This document shows positions 1 through 14,479 of a DNA stretch of 64,000 nt, in pieces. Source of the stretch: Maylandia zebra (Eukaryota > Chordata > Actinopteri > Cichliformes > Cichlidae). Numbering within the stretch: the first letter of the stretch is position 1; the number at the start of each line of letters is the position of its first letter. The notes beneath the pieces were generated by a model. It saw only the letters and a program-made list of their open reading frames with translations, was not told where the DNA came from and did not search any database. Made by a program: the position numbers and the translations under genes. The stretch spans positions 19,293,786 to 19,357,785 of the forward strand of contig NC_135176.1 in the NCBI RefSeq assembly GCF_041146795.1, given 5' to 3'.

Positions 1-160
1 CCAAACTGCCACTGGCAGCTTCTGCATGTTGAGGCAGCAGGCTGGCGCTCCATGGAGCCCATATGTTATGGTTTAATTTGCAGTTAAATCCCCAGGTGAT
101 AGCTTTACGTATAGGTTAAGCCTGTTCTGAACTCTGATGGTTTTTGTAGGACACATCATG

Positions 161-2432
161 TGTTAGGTGTGGCTGTGTGCAGACAGGAATAGGACCCAAG
201 GTGCAGACTCCGAAGACAGACGTGAACTCAAAAAGGCTTTAATTAAGTACTCAAAAAATATAACATAACTGAAAAAACTCAAAACAAACTTAAACTAGAG
301 GAATGACAGAACACACAGCTAAGAAAACGGTAGATCGCGACACGGACACAGAGAAACACAGGGCTTAAATACACAGAGGGAACAATCAGGGAATGGGTAA
401 CAGGAGGGAAACACAGCTGGGGCAAATCAGAACTGACGAGACCAAAGAAGCATAACCTGAACACACTGAGAAAAGACAGAGACCTTCAAAGTAAAACAGG
501 AAACACATAACACAGACTGAACAAAGACACAGACTCACATGCAGGCACTACAAAGGGAACAGAGACGTGGGAACAGGGCAGACACAAACACTGACTGAAC
601 ACGGGGATATAGGAACTTAAGATACACATAGACGCGAACTAGACAAGGGGATGCAGGTGATAGGGGAGACAGAGCAACTAAAGACGACAGAGACATAAGC
701 CATAAGACGGAACTCAAAGAAACCAAAAACTAGAAATTATAAATAATAACATAAACTCCTCGGGCCCTCCAGCTGACGTGGCGTGAGGCTGAACGGGCTC
801 CTCGGGCCCTCCAGCTGACGTGGCGTGAGGCTGAACGGGCTCCTCGGGCCCTCCAGCTGACGTGGCGTGAGGCTGAACGGGCTCCTCGGGCCCTCCAGCG
901 GAGACAGGCGGCTGAAGCGGCTCCTCGGGCCCTCCAGCGGAGACAGGCGGCTGAAGCGGCTCCTCGGGCCCTCCAGCGGAGACAGGCGGCTGAAGCGGCT
1001 CCTCGGGCCCTCCAGCGGAGACAGGCGGCTGAAGCGGCTCCTCGGGCCCTCCAGCGGAGACAGGCGGCTGAAGCGGCTCCTCGGGCCCTCCAGCGGAGAC
1101 AGGCGGCTGAAGCGGCTCCTCGGGCCCTCCAGCGGAGACAGGCGGCTGAAGCGGCTCCTCGGGCCCTCCAGCGGAGACAGGCGGCTGAAGCGGCTCCTCG
1201 GACCCTCCAGCGGAGACAGGCGGCTGAAGCGGTTCCCCGGACCCTCCAGCGGAGACAGGCGGCTGAAGCGGTTCCCCGGACCCTCCAGCAGAGACAGGAA
1301 GCTGAACGGATGACCGAGGAGAGGAGCGACGGAGGCGTCGCTTCCTTTTAGACGAGGGAACAGGAACCGGTGGAGAAACGGAGACCTCCTCCTCATCCTC
1401 CGACCACACAGCCGCCAGGAAAAAGGCAGGCGAACGGACAGGCGAACAAGGTCCCAGCTGGCGTGAGGAAGGGGAGGAAGCCTGTAGTGGCGATGAAGCA
1501 GAGTGTGCGTTGTCCTGCGGCAGCGGTGGGGAAGATGCAGTGAGGTTGAGAGCAAGCTCACTAGCCCTGACCTGCTCTCTCCAGGCAGTTATGGTGTTCC
1601 CCAACTCAGTGTCCTTAGCGAACTGGCTAAGCCGGGGATTATGCCGAATGATGGCCTCCACCGCGCTCAGCCCCACTGCCATGGTCCTTAAATCCGGGGA
1701 CTGGGCGATGCGGTCGAGCAGGCGCACCAGCCGCTCCATCTCGCCGTTGAGCTCAAAGGAAAAAGAGTCTGCAGGGTCCATGTTCTGGTCGCGATCTTCT
1801 GTTAGGTGTGGCTGTGTGCAGACAGGAATAGGACCCAAGGTGCAGACTCCGGAGACAGACGTGAACTCAAAAAGGCTTTAATTAAGTACTCAAAAAATAT
1901 AACATAACTGAAAAAACTCAAAACAAACTTAAACTAGAGGAATGACAGAACACACAGCTAAGAAAACGGTAGATCGCAACACGGACACAGAGAAACACAG
2001 GGCTTAAATACACAGAGGGAGCAATCAGGGAATGGGTAACAGGAGGGAAACACAGCTGGGGCAAATCAGAACTGACGAGACCAAAGAAGCATAACCTGAA
2101 CACACTGAGAAAAGACAGAGACCTTCAAAGTAAAACAGGAAACACATAACACAGACTGAACAAAGACACAGACTCACATGCAGGCACTACAAAGGGAACA
2201 GAGACGTGGGAACTGGGCAGACACAAACACTGACTGAACACGGGGATATAGGAACTTAAGATACACATAGACGCGAACTAGACAAGGGGATGCAGGTGAT
2301 AGGGGAGACAGAGCAACTAAAGACGACAGAGACATAAGCCATAAGACGGAACTCAAAGAAACCAAAAACTAGAAATTATAAATAATAACATAAACTCAAA
2401 AACCCTGGGTCGGCGACCGAGGCATCCTAACA
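161..2432 (-). mobile_element. Short non-autonomous LTR retrotransposon, Ty3/gypsy-like
   Basis: Two near-identical direct repeats of about 600-630 bp (about 161-758 and 1800-2432) flank an internal region of about 1 kb. The outer ends are TGTTAGG and CCTAACA, and a 5-bp target duplication TCATG lies at 156-160 and just after 2432. Transcription sense is the minus strand. The one internal ORF (1838 to 714, 374 codons) begins near the inner edge of an LTR; its stretch starting MDPADS resembles the Gag start of fish Ty3/gypsy elements (family recollection). It then runs through an acidic and basic region into the 13-residue repeats listed separately. No protease, reverse transcriptase or integrase is present, so it would need another element for movement. 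The LTRs differ at only a few sites, which suggests a young copy. Confidence 0.8.
770..1300 (-). repeat. In-frame 39/42-bp coding minisatellite
   Basis: About 14 tandem units lie inside the internal ORF of the short LTR element. The common unit is 39 bp and encodes PVSAGGPEEPLQP on the minus strand; the units near 770-890 are a 42-bp variant encoding HATSAGGPEEPVQP. Units near 1200-1300 differ by SGEP or SEEP, while the middle units are nearly identical, as expected for ongoing unequal exchange. All unit lengths are multiples of three, so the frame is kept; open frames also run through the array on other strands and frames, which I treat as shadows. Confidence 0.9.
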
Positions 2433-2469
2433 TCATGATTTGAAAATCTTGGCTGAAGCACCTCTCTCC

Positions 2470-2614
2470 GCCTCGTTGTCACATGAGGTGGGAAGTAACA
2501 AAGTACAAATATTTTGTTGGTGTACTAAATTACAATTTCCAGGTACTGTACTTTCCGTGAGTAGTTTTTACTTTTTATTTTTACTCCATGCATTTTTAAA
2601 TAAATATATGTACT
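2470..2614. repeat. Old interspersed repeat interrupted by a solo LTR
   Basis: The stretch reads as a run of AAGTAACAAAGTAC-like and GTACTGTACTT-like words, typical of a dispersed teleost DNA repeat. It seems to resume after the solo LTR (about 3025-3100), so the LTR landed inside it. I cannot assign the family. Confidence 0.4.
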
Positions 2615-3024
2615 TGTTACGTTTCGGTGTTGTCAGTTTTTTGTTTTTTTGCGTGACAGTCATGTATTTCCTGCTTTACTTTGAAAGTCTGTGTTATCTT
2701 AGTGTGTTCAATTTACGTTTCCTTGTCTCGTCAGGTCTAATTTGCCCCAGCTGTGTTTCCCTCCTGTGGTCCATTCCCTGATTGCTCCTTCTATGTATTT
2801 AAGCCTTGTGTTTCAGTATGTCATGGTCGCGATCTCCCCCTGTGTTGAAAATAAATAGTTTGTTGTAAATAGCTGTAAATGGGTTTTGTCATTACTTTCG
2901 TTTTGAGACACTTCCGTTTTGGGAATTTGGTGGAGAGACTTAGTGGGGTTTTTTTTGTCGTGTGTTTTTTCCTTATTTTTATTTTCCTGCGTTGCACGCC
3001 GGTTGCCTAGGCCGGGGTGTAACA
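2615..3024 (+). mobile_element. Solo LTR, Ty3/gypsy-like
   Basis: A 410-bp block begins TGTTAC and ends GTAACA, and is flanked by a perfect 5-bp duplication GTACT at 2610-2614 and 3025-3029. Its middle (about 2650-2830) is clearly similar to the reverse complement of the LTRs of the element at 161-2432, including the segment around GCCCCAGCTGTGTTTCCCTC. It is therefore a related but older LTR in the opposite orientation. No internal region is attached, as expected after LTR-LTR recombination. Confidence 0.75.
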
Positions 3025-3140
3025 GTACTTTCTATTCCTTTTCAAAACAGTCTTGTTACTTTTGCTTTAACACATTTGGGGGTAATTATTTTATCATCAC
3101 GTCAAACCTATTTGAGCCTTAACAAACCAACAAACATTAG

Positions 3141-3173
3141 CAAACTGCACACAAATTGTTTGTGTGCAGTTTG
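3141..3173. repeat. Perfect 15-bp hairpin
   Basis: CAAACTGCACACAAA at 3141-3155 is the exact reverse complement of 3159-3173, with a 3-nt loop TTG. No gene is nearby, so it may belong to a dispersed repeat. Confidence 0.7.
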
Positions 3174-3839
3174 TCACAGTGTGTTGCTAGCTAAAGGTCC
3201 AGCTGCTATATTTCACAGGAAGAGAAAAAAAAGAGACCTAACTTCACTCAGAGATGGAAAAAGATAAGAAAGCGCACAAGAGAGGAAGAAGAGAGGTTAG
3301 ATTCAAAGATAAGGACGGCTTATTTACAGCTTACGTGTAAGTCCTCATGTTTTTAAATCAGATGTGACATTATGTTTTTTTATATTGTGAAACATGCTGC
3401 AAAACAAGGCACACTAACAGCTATTTAACCCTTTCATTATGACAACCTCAATCTGGATTATTCATGTTATGCATGGAAAGATTGTAGACTGTACCTAATC
3501 AGTTTCAATATTTTATTAGTGTATCGGTACTTGTAGCTGAGAGTCTATGATGGATTTGATACAGGGCAGGAAATCAAAACCAAATAAAAATAAATGCGTG
3601 ACATAGATGTAACCATTTTACTGTGCAGATGAATGCTTATAGCCTGTGCAAAGTGCATATGCTGTATAGTAGAGAGAACTTATTAAACTCTACAAAGACC
3701 TTTTTTTTAAAAATTAAATGAATGTGGACAATGTGGACAGTGGTGGTTGGCATTGTCTCACAGCAGGAAGTGCATTCAGTGATCGTGTGTGTAAGTTTCA
3801 AGCTATAAACCGATCGCCTGCTCAGTAGATTCCCGGGTC

Positions 3840-3995
3840 ACACACTTGGCTTGGTATTGCACCCTGGGGAGCCTCTGTCAGTGCGCCCCAGTGTGTGAAT
3901 GTGTGTGTGAATGGGTGGATGGCAGGTTGTGTAAAGCGCTTTGGGGTCCTTAGGGACTAGAAAAGCGCTATACAAATACAGGCCATTTACCATTT
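3840..3995 (+). mobile_element. 3' tail of a retroposon (LINE or SINE)
   Basis: The block has the word order GTGTGAATGGGTGGATGG, AAAGCGCTTTGGGGTCCTTAG, AAAGCGCTATACAAATACAGG, which is a common 3' end of fish non-LTR retroposons. A diverged copy lies in the opposite orientation in pdha1 intron 7 (about 8925-9020). The clade is not resolved from this piece alone. Confidence 0.6.
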
Positions 3996-4159
3996 GCCAT
4001 CTCCATCACAATTTAATGGCTGAAGATCACATTTAATAAAAACTGATGATGTTGTATTGTTTTGCTTCCCAGAGCTCTGCTCTAATTTAACCTGTTTTTC
4101 TTCCTTTCATCAACTTTAATTCATTTCATGAAAGTGTGCAGTGATGTTTTTTCTCCTAA

Positions 4160-5800
4160 TTTTTTTTTACAGGATCAGGATCTCTGCGGTCTGATCTCAC
4201 TCACCAGATTTCAAAAATCTCGGGCATCTACCTGGAGGACCAAGGACACACCGAGGTGAAGTTATAGCCATCATCAAAGTTTAATAGCTGAAACAGCTTA
4301 AAGAAGCATCTCTCACCCCCATTCTCTGCGACCTGCTGGAGCGGGGGGACTAGGAGGAGTTGGCCGTCCGACTGCGGTCTGGAGTGTGGGGCCTCCCTGC
4401 TGCTGCGGAGTCGGGGCGGTCTGCCTCTCCCCACCGCAGGGAAAAGGGTAACACCACCTGGGTCTGGGTGCAGTTCCCCCCTCCAGGGACAAGGGTACCT
4501 AGACCCGGTTCATAGAGTACGCTTGGGGAGTGTGATCGTGTGTACGTCTCTTTATGTCTGTCTCCACGTTAGTTGAGTGTGGAGTAAGTGCATATGAGAG
4601 CATGAGGGTGGGAATGGATGTTTGTATATGTGTGTGCCTGTATGTCTGTGTCTATATGTCAGGTTGGGTATCAGACGTCACCTCTCTGGGGACATCTCAG
4701 GCCCTCCAAGGTTTGGAGGCCTATCTCCACCCACCACCACTTCCCCTGCCAGTGGCGGACTCCCTCAGGTGTCGGTGCGTTGGTGGTTCTTTGTGTCTGG
4801 GGGTGTGCATCCGGGTACACACCGGCTCACTCCTTGGCGGCCGCTTATCGGGGCCTGGAGCCTGGGGCTCGCTTGGGCCACTTCGGAGGTGGGGTGCCCC
4901 CGGCCTCTCGGCCTGGGGCTCGGTCACTCAGGCACAGCTGGCTGCCGGCGGAGCTCACGGGCGCGTCACTGCAACTCCCCCTGGCTTCTGCTCCGCGGCT
5001 GCTGAGTGAACCCTCATCTGGGACTCTCCTCAGCTCTTACTGGGACAGTGGCGCGGCTGCCCCTCTGTTGGTCTTCCTTGGTCTCTTGTGTTCTGGGGGC
5101 CTCTGGATGTCTGGAGTTTTGATCTCCTCCATACCTGCTTCATACCCTAGAGGACGGGGCTGTGGCTCCCCACACTCCCTAGCAGATCGTTACATGGAGA
5201 AACCTTTGGAATGCAAGCATGCTGATCTACACAGGTATGCACACAGGTGTACACACGGGTGTTCACAGACGCGGACTACAGCTTTCTTGGCTGCTGCCTC
5301 AAAGCACATTGTGCGCTGTCTATCTTGCGTGCTGCACAATATCGTTTATTATTTAGTATCTACTGATATCTACTGCTAGCTAGTTTATTGTGATGGTGCC
5401 GTTTTTTTTTTTTTATTATGTTGCTCTTTGTTGTTTGCTTTCTCTTCTGTTTTTTTTCTCCATACAGGTGACCCAGGTGTTTTGTTTTTTTGTTTGTTTG
5501 TTTTTTCTTACTTCCCCCCCTTCTCACCGTCTCTTCTCCCCTTTGGTTTTCTTTCTCTCCCTCTCTTTCTTTCATTCTTTCTCCCTGTCCTATCCCCCAG
5601 TCATGTCTGTCCCGTTTGTAGCAACTGAAAATAAAATAAATTCATAATTATAATAAAGGTCAATCAAATGGACCAATATGGCAAGGCCATGATGATCCAT
5701 TTGGTAAAATAAATCCGCTTGGCATCTTTCTTGGCCTCAAGACAACAATTCTGATGGCTAAAGATCCAAACGGAACACAAAAAAAAAAAAGAAGAAGCAT
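4160..5800 (+). mobile_element. GC-rich retroposon-derived block, probable LINE untranslated region
   Basis: This 1.6-kb block is much richer in GC than its surroundings (4230-5180), followed by a pyrimidine-rich tract with long T runs and an A-rich end (AAAATAAAATAAATTCATAA near 5630 and a poly-A run near 5780). The layout suits a LINE untranslated region plus 3' tail, and several phrases look like dispersed fish repeats. Open frames here (for example 4618-5379) have low-complexity, unstructured translations and no motif, so I do not call a gene. Confidence 0.45.
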
Positions 5801-6613
5801 TAAAGAATTGCACTGTTATGCTATATAGGTGAAAGGTTTTATTGCAGATATGAAACTAATGGTTGTGATTGATTCTGTAACACAAATTTATACAAATGCC
5901 TTTACAAAGTGGATAGACATACTGCAGAAACGTATAGGTCATACCTAAAAGGGCATTTAAACTACCATTATGACTGGCAGGGACCACATCCTCAGCTGGA
6001 CTGAGAATATTTCTTCAAAGACATGTAGGATGTAACAGAAACAGATCAAGGCCTGAGACTGTGTTTACGTCAGTATGACACCAGCTCCCAAGTTAGACAG
6101 ATCCTTTATTATGTTTTATTTTATTTTAAAAATTGATTTCAAGGATCCTAACAAGCTCATGCAGCAATTTTCCTTGTTTAAAAAGTATACGACACAGTAT
6201 GAAATGTGGCAACCACAGTGGGCCAAACACGGCTATGGCCAAGTTTTATCACACCAATTTTACACCTTCTACACAATAATTTAACACCCTTTATTCAATA
6301 AAACACACCCCATTTATCACGGCACACAGATCACCTGAGAGTATCAGGCTCTTTATGATCATCAATAGTATGCCTACATTTTCTTTTAAAATCAACAGCA
6401 TCCAATCCTTTAATCAGTAAACTGTTAACGAACTCCACTCCTTCCTGCAGGTGCAGTCACTTTACCCTGATTACCTCCGGTGCTTTCACTTCACTCTGTG
6501 CTATGCACATCAGAGGGATCGCCGTCAGCTGTGTTTTTTAGCTGCCAATATTTAAGACAGGGAAGAGGCCCTAAGCCACAAGGACAGTTGTGTCTTGGGT
6601 TAGTGTAGGCGAA
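5801..6613. other. pdha1 upstream region and 5' UTR
   Basis: No gene is supported here. The last part, roughly 6440-6613, should include the promoter and 5' UTR of pdha1. I see no clear TATA box at a fixed distance, which would suit a housekeeping promoter, but no CpG-rich island is obvious either. Confidence 0.4.
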
Positions 6614-10350
<3,737 letters not shown>

Positions 10351-11719
10351 AGCTTTTGACAACCGCCTGTCCTTAATGCACACAATGTACGTTAAACTTG
10401 AGCCTCACACCAGAGAGGACAAGATCAGGTTCACTTTACTACCTCAAGTCTTGAAATTGCTACAGTGAAGTGTTAATGTTATCAGTGTAAGATTTATACC
10501 TACATTTATGCTCTTCACCATATTTACATTGGCCAGAAATGTTTAGTGATTGGCTTCTGGTAGATTTCATCTTTTTACTTCAGCCACATTCCTTAAATCT
10601 CTGACTAGATTATTTGCTGTGTAATCTAGTAATTTTTGAGGTGCTGTAAATGTTTAGTGTCAAAGGATGTATGACCTTAACATGGCTTTGTGCTCCATAT
10701 GCTTAAAGAAGTCAAATTGAGAAAGTGCTTGTCTTCACATGGTAACTTTTCTTGACACAACTGTCTAAGGTTTAATCTGACTCAAGTTGAGCGGATGTGT
10801 TTGCATAGTACTCAAATCCTGAGGCCCTTTAAGAGTGGATTCATTTCAGGCTTGACTTGAACTAGAAATGTGAACCCTAACATTGGGTGACAAGTTTGTG
10901 CATCTGAAGACTTAACATGCTTCTGTCACTGCTGGATTTAGACTTCAGGCCAACTTTAACAAACTTTAGGCTTCAATGTCTTAAGATTATGGTTGCAGCT
11001 CTGACAAAGAACAATGGTCTATGAATGTCTAGTCTCAATACCTACAAAACTAAGAGGAAAATGGCTTTAAACTAGTGCATGATCAAATTTTATCAGAATG
11101 GTCTATGTAGCCTTCTCTAAGGGACACTCAAGAAATACCCTACTTGATCCCTTTCCAAAGAAGTCGCTAATTTTTGTAGCATTAGCACACCAGTACTTCA
11201 GGTTTAGTCCCACTCATCTAAACTAATGTGGTGTATGGTGAAAACCCTCCAGGTTGCAGCTATCCTTGCAGCCACTTCATGTTTTCTTTTTCGCTGTGGG
11301 ACTTCCAGGTGCTTGCAGCTATTCTCAATGTCTACAGTGTCACCTTCTGGTAGTGGAGTCTCCTCAGGCCTGATTACCTTTCATTATGATTGAGCCTCTA
11401 TTTCTCAGTTGCCTGCAGTGAAGTTGGACCCCTTCCAAACATTACACATTAAGTCCCATTAGAGATGGGGCAGAACAGGTAGCTTGGAAGCCAAACAATG
11501 AAATGTACAATGGAATGGTGGGGGCTGGTAGAGGATAAGTATGTGAATGGAAAACTAACTTCTCAGCACAACAATAACATGCATTCACACCTCAACACCA
11601 TAAACTCACGTGACAAGCAACATGGGTGGGTATGTGGTGAAAGTTTCTACATCCAGATGAACAGAATCAACTTTCGGGGAAACTGCATTTTTCACAGTTG
11701 GTCTAATGTCCGTCACTGG
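10351..11719 (+). other. pdha1 3' UTR and unassigned DNA
   Basis: The stretch follows the pdha1 stop codon and probably begins with its 3' UTR. I found no clear AATAAA signal to set the end. No other gene is supported; the ORF at 11498-11746 has no recognisable features. Confidence 0.4.
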
Positions 11720-12019
11720 TCACCTGGTCTATCAATTTCTCGTTGAAGAGCTGTGAGCTTCTCCAAGATCTTATCCATATTGCGTTCAATGAGCACAGTC
11801 TAAGTACTCATGGCCCTTCCCATCGCTTCGATCAACGCAGCCAGCCTTGTGGGGTTTTGAACAGCTGTAACCGCTTTCTTCAATAAGCCAGAGCCCAGCC
11901 AGTTCCAATCAGCAGGAACCCTGTTATCATGGCTCTTAATAGGTATAAATCTCAATCGACAGTCCTCCCAGGCACACAACGCACCAATTCCTTCACCCGT
12001 CCATTGTGTATCTGACAGG
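11720..12019 (-). repeat. Unclassified dispersed repeat, left part
   Basis: The phrase AGCTTCTCCAAGATCT and the stretch ending GGTTTTGAACAGCTG recur near 62225-62335, in the same order and orientation, so this is a dispersed element present at least twice. The hAT element at 12020-13317 was inserted into it; the right part resumes at 13318 and may run to about 13500. I do not recognise the family. Confidence 0.5.
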
Positions 12020-13317
12020 TAGTGATGGGCAGATGAAGCCCCATGAAGCACTGAAGCTTTTCATCCAATTGGTTCACCCCAACGCGAAGCTTCAAGAAGC
12101 TTCATTTGCTCTAGCAGGACACCTACTGGACGTAAAAATAATAGCTGGCATGAATTTGAAGAGTGTGGCATTATGCACACAGCCTGTAAATGTCAACAAC
12201 AAAAGGAGTGTGTAAAACATGTATATTGTAGTGATGGCAGTATACTGTGTATATTTATAGTGGCAGTATGGGAAATGATTATTTGGAAATGCTTGAAATG
12301 GAAATGATCATTTACTGTGAGGTGAGGTGTGGTTGGGGTGTGGACAGTAGTTGTGCTTTTGTAACGTTGAGGTATGGACAGCTACACACTGAGGCTTTGA
12401 GCCTCAGTCCTGCCTGTTCACATTTTATTCTGTAAAAACTAAATTTTCACTGCTTTTACGACCTTTTTAGTGGGGAGAACATAGCTAGGATTTAATGATT
12501 TAACAAATCTTTTGAATCCTTTGTCCTCCACAATGCTAAATGGCTGGGAGTCCTCAATCACCATGCTGACCAGGTCTTCATCTATTTGAGATTGTTCTCC
12601 TCAGGAAAGACAATAAAGATAAAGCACAAATATAAATATCACACACGTAACTTATAACAGTTGTATAATATTGTTATATCATTTAGTAACATTACTGCAT
12701 CCTATATTATCATTGCATTTGATGGCTCACCTGGTCTTGCTCCACAATCGGTGTCCCCCTTATTCTCATGCAAAGCTCTGTAGTGCCTAAGCGTGGATGA
12801 GGTGTTGTTGTTATATCCCAGCTCCCTGGCACATAGCAAACACTTCACCTTGTACAAAAGTCAAGACAGCTTAACATAAATTGTATTGCACCATCAGTAT
12901 CATGAAAATACATCTTCTGTAGAAATTTACATACCTTGTTGGGAGGAATAAGATCAAAATGTTCCCACACAGGGGAGGACATCCTCCTCTTCTTAGCTGG
13001 CTCCATTCTCTCCTGACTTTCCTCACTCCCATAAACCTCCAAACGGTCTCCAAACTCTCACTAACCGCAACTCTCCATCAAACACCCACATTTTTGAATG
13101 AAGTCTGAGGGGTTTATATCGCTGTCATATCTCGCGGCAAAGTTCGAACCACTTCATGAACCAGTCACGTGGTACAGCCGGGCAGCGAGGCTTCGGACGT
13201 CATCATTTTCAGCTCCTCCCATAAATGAATCAAGCCTCGATACGCGCTTCGCGGAAACGCCCCCTCCATTACTCGACACACGCTCCGAAGCCTCGATACA
13301 GAACGTCCCATCACTAC
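12020..13317 (-). mobile_element. hAT-type DNA transposon, internally shortened
   Basis: Ends are TAGTGATGGG and CCCATCACTA (10-bp terminal inverted repeats). A perfect 8-bp target duplication CTGACAGG lies at 12012-12019 and 13318-13325, which is the hAT hallmark. At 1298 bp it is far shorter than autonomous hAT elements of about 3 kb or more. It keeps a spliced coding region for a BED zinc finger (listed separately) but no catalytic domain or dimerisation domain. It sits inside an older repeat. Confidence 0.88.
12439..13006 (-). CDS. hAT transposase remnant: BED zinc finger only
   Basis: Three exons on the minus strand: 13006-12935, 12849-12731 and about 12600-12439. Exon 1 gives MEPAKKRRMSSPVWEHFDLI, the typical BED start (an in-frame ATG also occurs at 13042). 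Exon 2 gives C-x2-C in KCLLCAREL and the paired histidines in LRHYRALH, completing the zinc-binding set. Exon 3 gives DEDLVSMVIEDSQPFSIVED and KGFKRFVKSLNP, the conserved hAT stretch after the BED domain, then a stop at 12441-12439. Splice phases fit (0 and 1). The catalytic RNase H-like domain is absent, so the product could bind DNA at most. Expression is unknown. Confidence 0.75.
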
Positions 13318-13975
13318 TGACAGGAAACGTCCCTGTAGGACGGTTGGGCTCTTCCGAACCCAGGCTGCTTGCCGAAGAGAGTGTGTCAATTGCATTAAGA
13401 GACCAGTCAAAATCTTGTTGGCTGAATTTTGGGGGGGGGGGTTTCATCCAAAGGACAGTGAGAGTGTAAAGAAGTATCCAATTGGCAGTTTGCTTCAATG
13501 CTTACAGTTATGCAGAATTAGGAATGCTCTTTGTGACAGGTGGGTACTGACATGCATGGCTGCAGCTGCCAGCTGTCTTCTAGGCTTCACCTCTGCTAAT
13601 CCTGCATCTCTGAACTGGACCTCGTCAGTATTTGGGGTCTCATAAGCTCTCCTGTGATATTTAGTTTGCATACTTGGATTATTCAAATAAACTTTTAATA
13701 TATTATGCTAAATCTATACAGATTTTTCTACATCAGATATGATAGTACGAATTAGTCAACCTGTATTAAAGTCTCCCTCTACAGCCTGTTGTTTCATAGT
13801 TTCAGCAATGAAATTAGATTTAAAAATAAACATAGATGACATTCTGTCCCCTAGGCATCCACCAAGATCCCGCTGTCTACAGTCATTCAGTAACACTCAG
13901 AACAATATGATGATCACTGGATAATGTTAATAAATATCTTTTCCAAAATATGAAAGTTTTCTACATGTCCTAGTT

Positions 13976-14253
13976 CAGTGGTCCCCAACCTTTTTTGATC
14001 CACGGACCAGTTTGTGCCCGACAATATTTTCATGGACCGGCCTTTAAGGTGTCGCGGATAAATACAACAAAATAAAACTAGTACCGGTACCGTAAAAAGG
14101 TTTATTCATAACACAACCAGAAAAACAGAGTTAATGGAAAAAAACGATAACAAAATAACGCTAAAAACCAATAAAAACCCTGAAAACGATAAGTTTCACA
14201 CCCGAGTCTCAACTCTCACGGACCGGTACCGGTCCGGGGGTTGGGGACCGCTG
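13976..14253. mobile_element. hAT MITE (non-autonomous DNA transposon)
   Basis: A 278-bp element has terminal inverted repeats CAGTGGTCCCCAACC and GGTTGGGGACCGCTG, with subterminal GGACCGG words. Flanking 8-bp sequences TCCTAGTT (13968-13975) and TCTTAGTT (14254-14261) form a target duplication with one mismatch. No coding capacity. Confidence 0.85.
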
Positions 14254-14479
14254 TCTTAGTTTACATTATGAAAGAATTTATTATGAGTGAGAATCTCTTG
14301 ATAGTCTAATACTTTCCCGCTAAACAGTCATCTTCTACTTCGGTTAGGTTTATTTTAACATCCGTTTATTAAAACGTATGTTTTGCTTTTGTTTTATTTT
14401 TTACTGCAATTCTGTTAGAGTAGCTTTTACTGTTTAGTGCTTTTAGTGTAAAAACAACCTGGTTGTTAAAACTAAGATA

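Noticed and set aside
867-1313. Plus-strand 148-codon ORF over the minisatellite
   Set aside because: It is a shadow of the tandem repeat; unit length divisible by three keeps several frames open.
4618-5379. 253-codon ORF in the GC-rich block
   Set aside because: Low-complexity translation, no domain, overlapping open frames on both strands; fits retroposon untranslated sequence.
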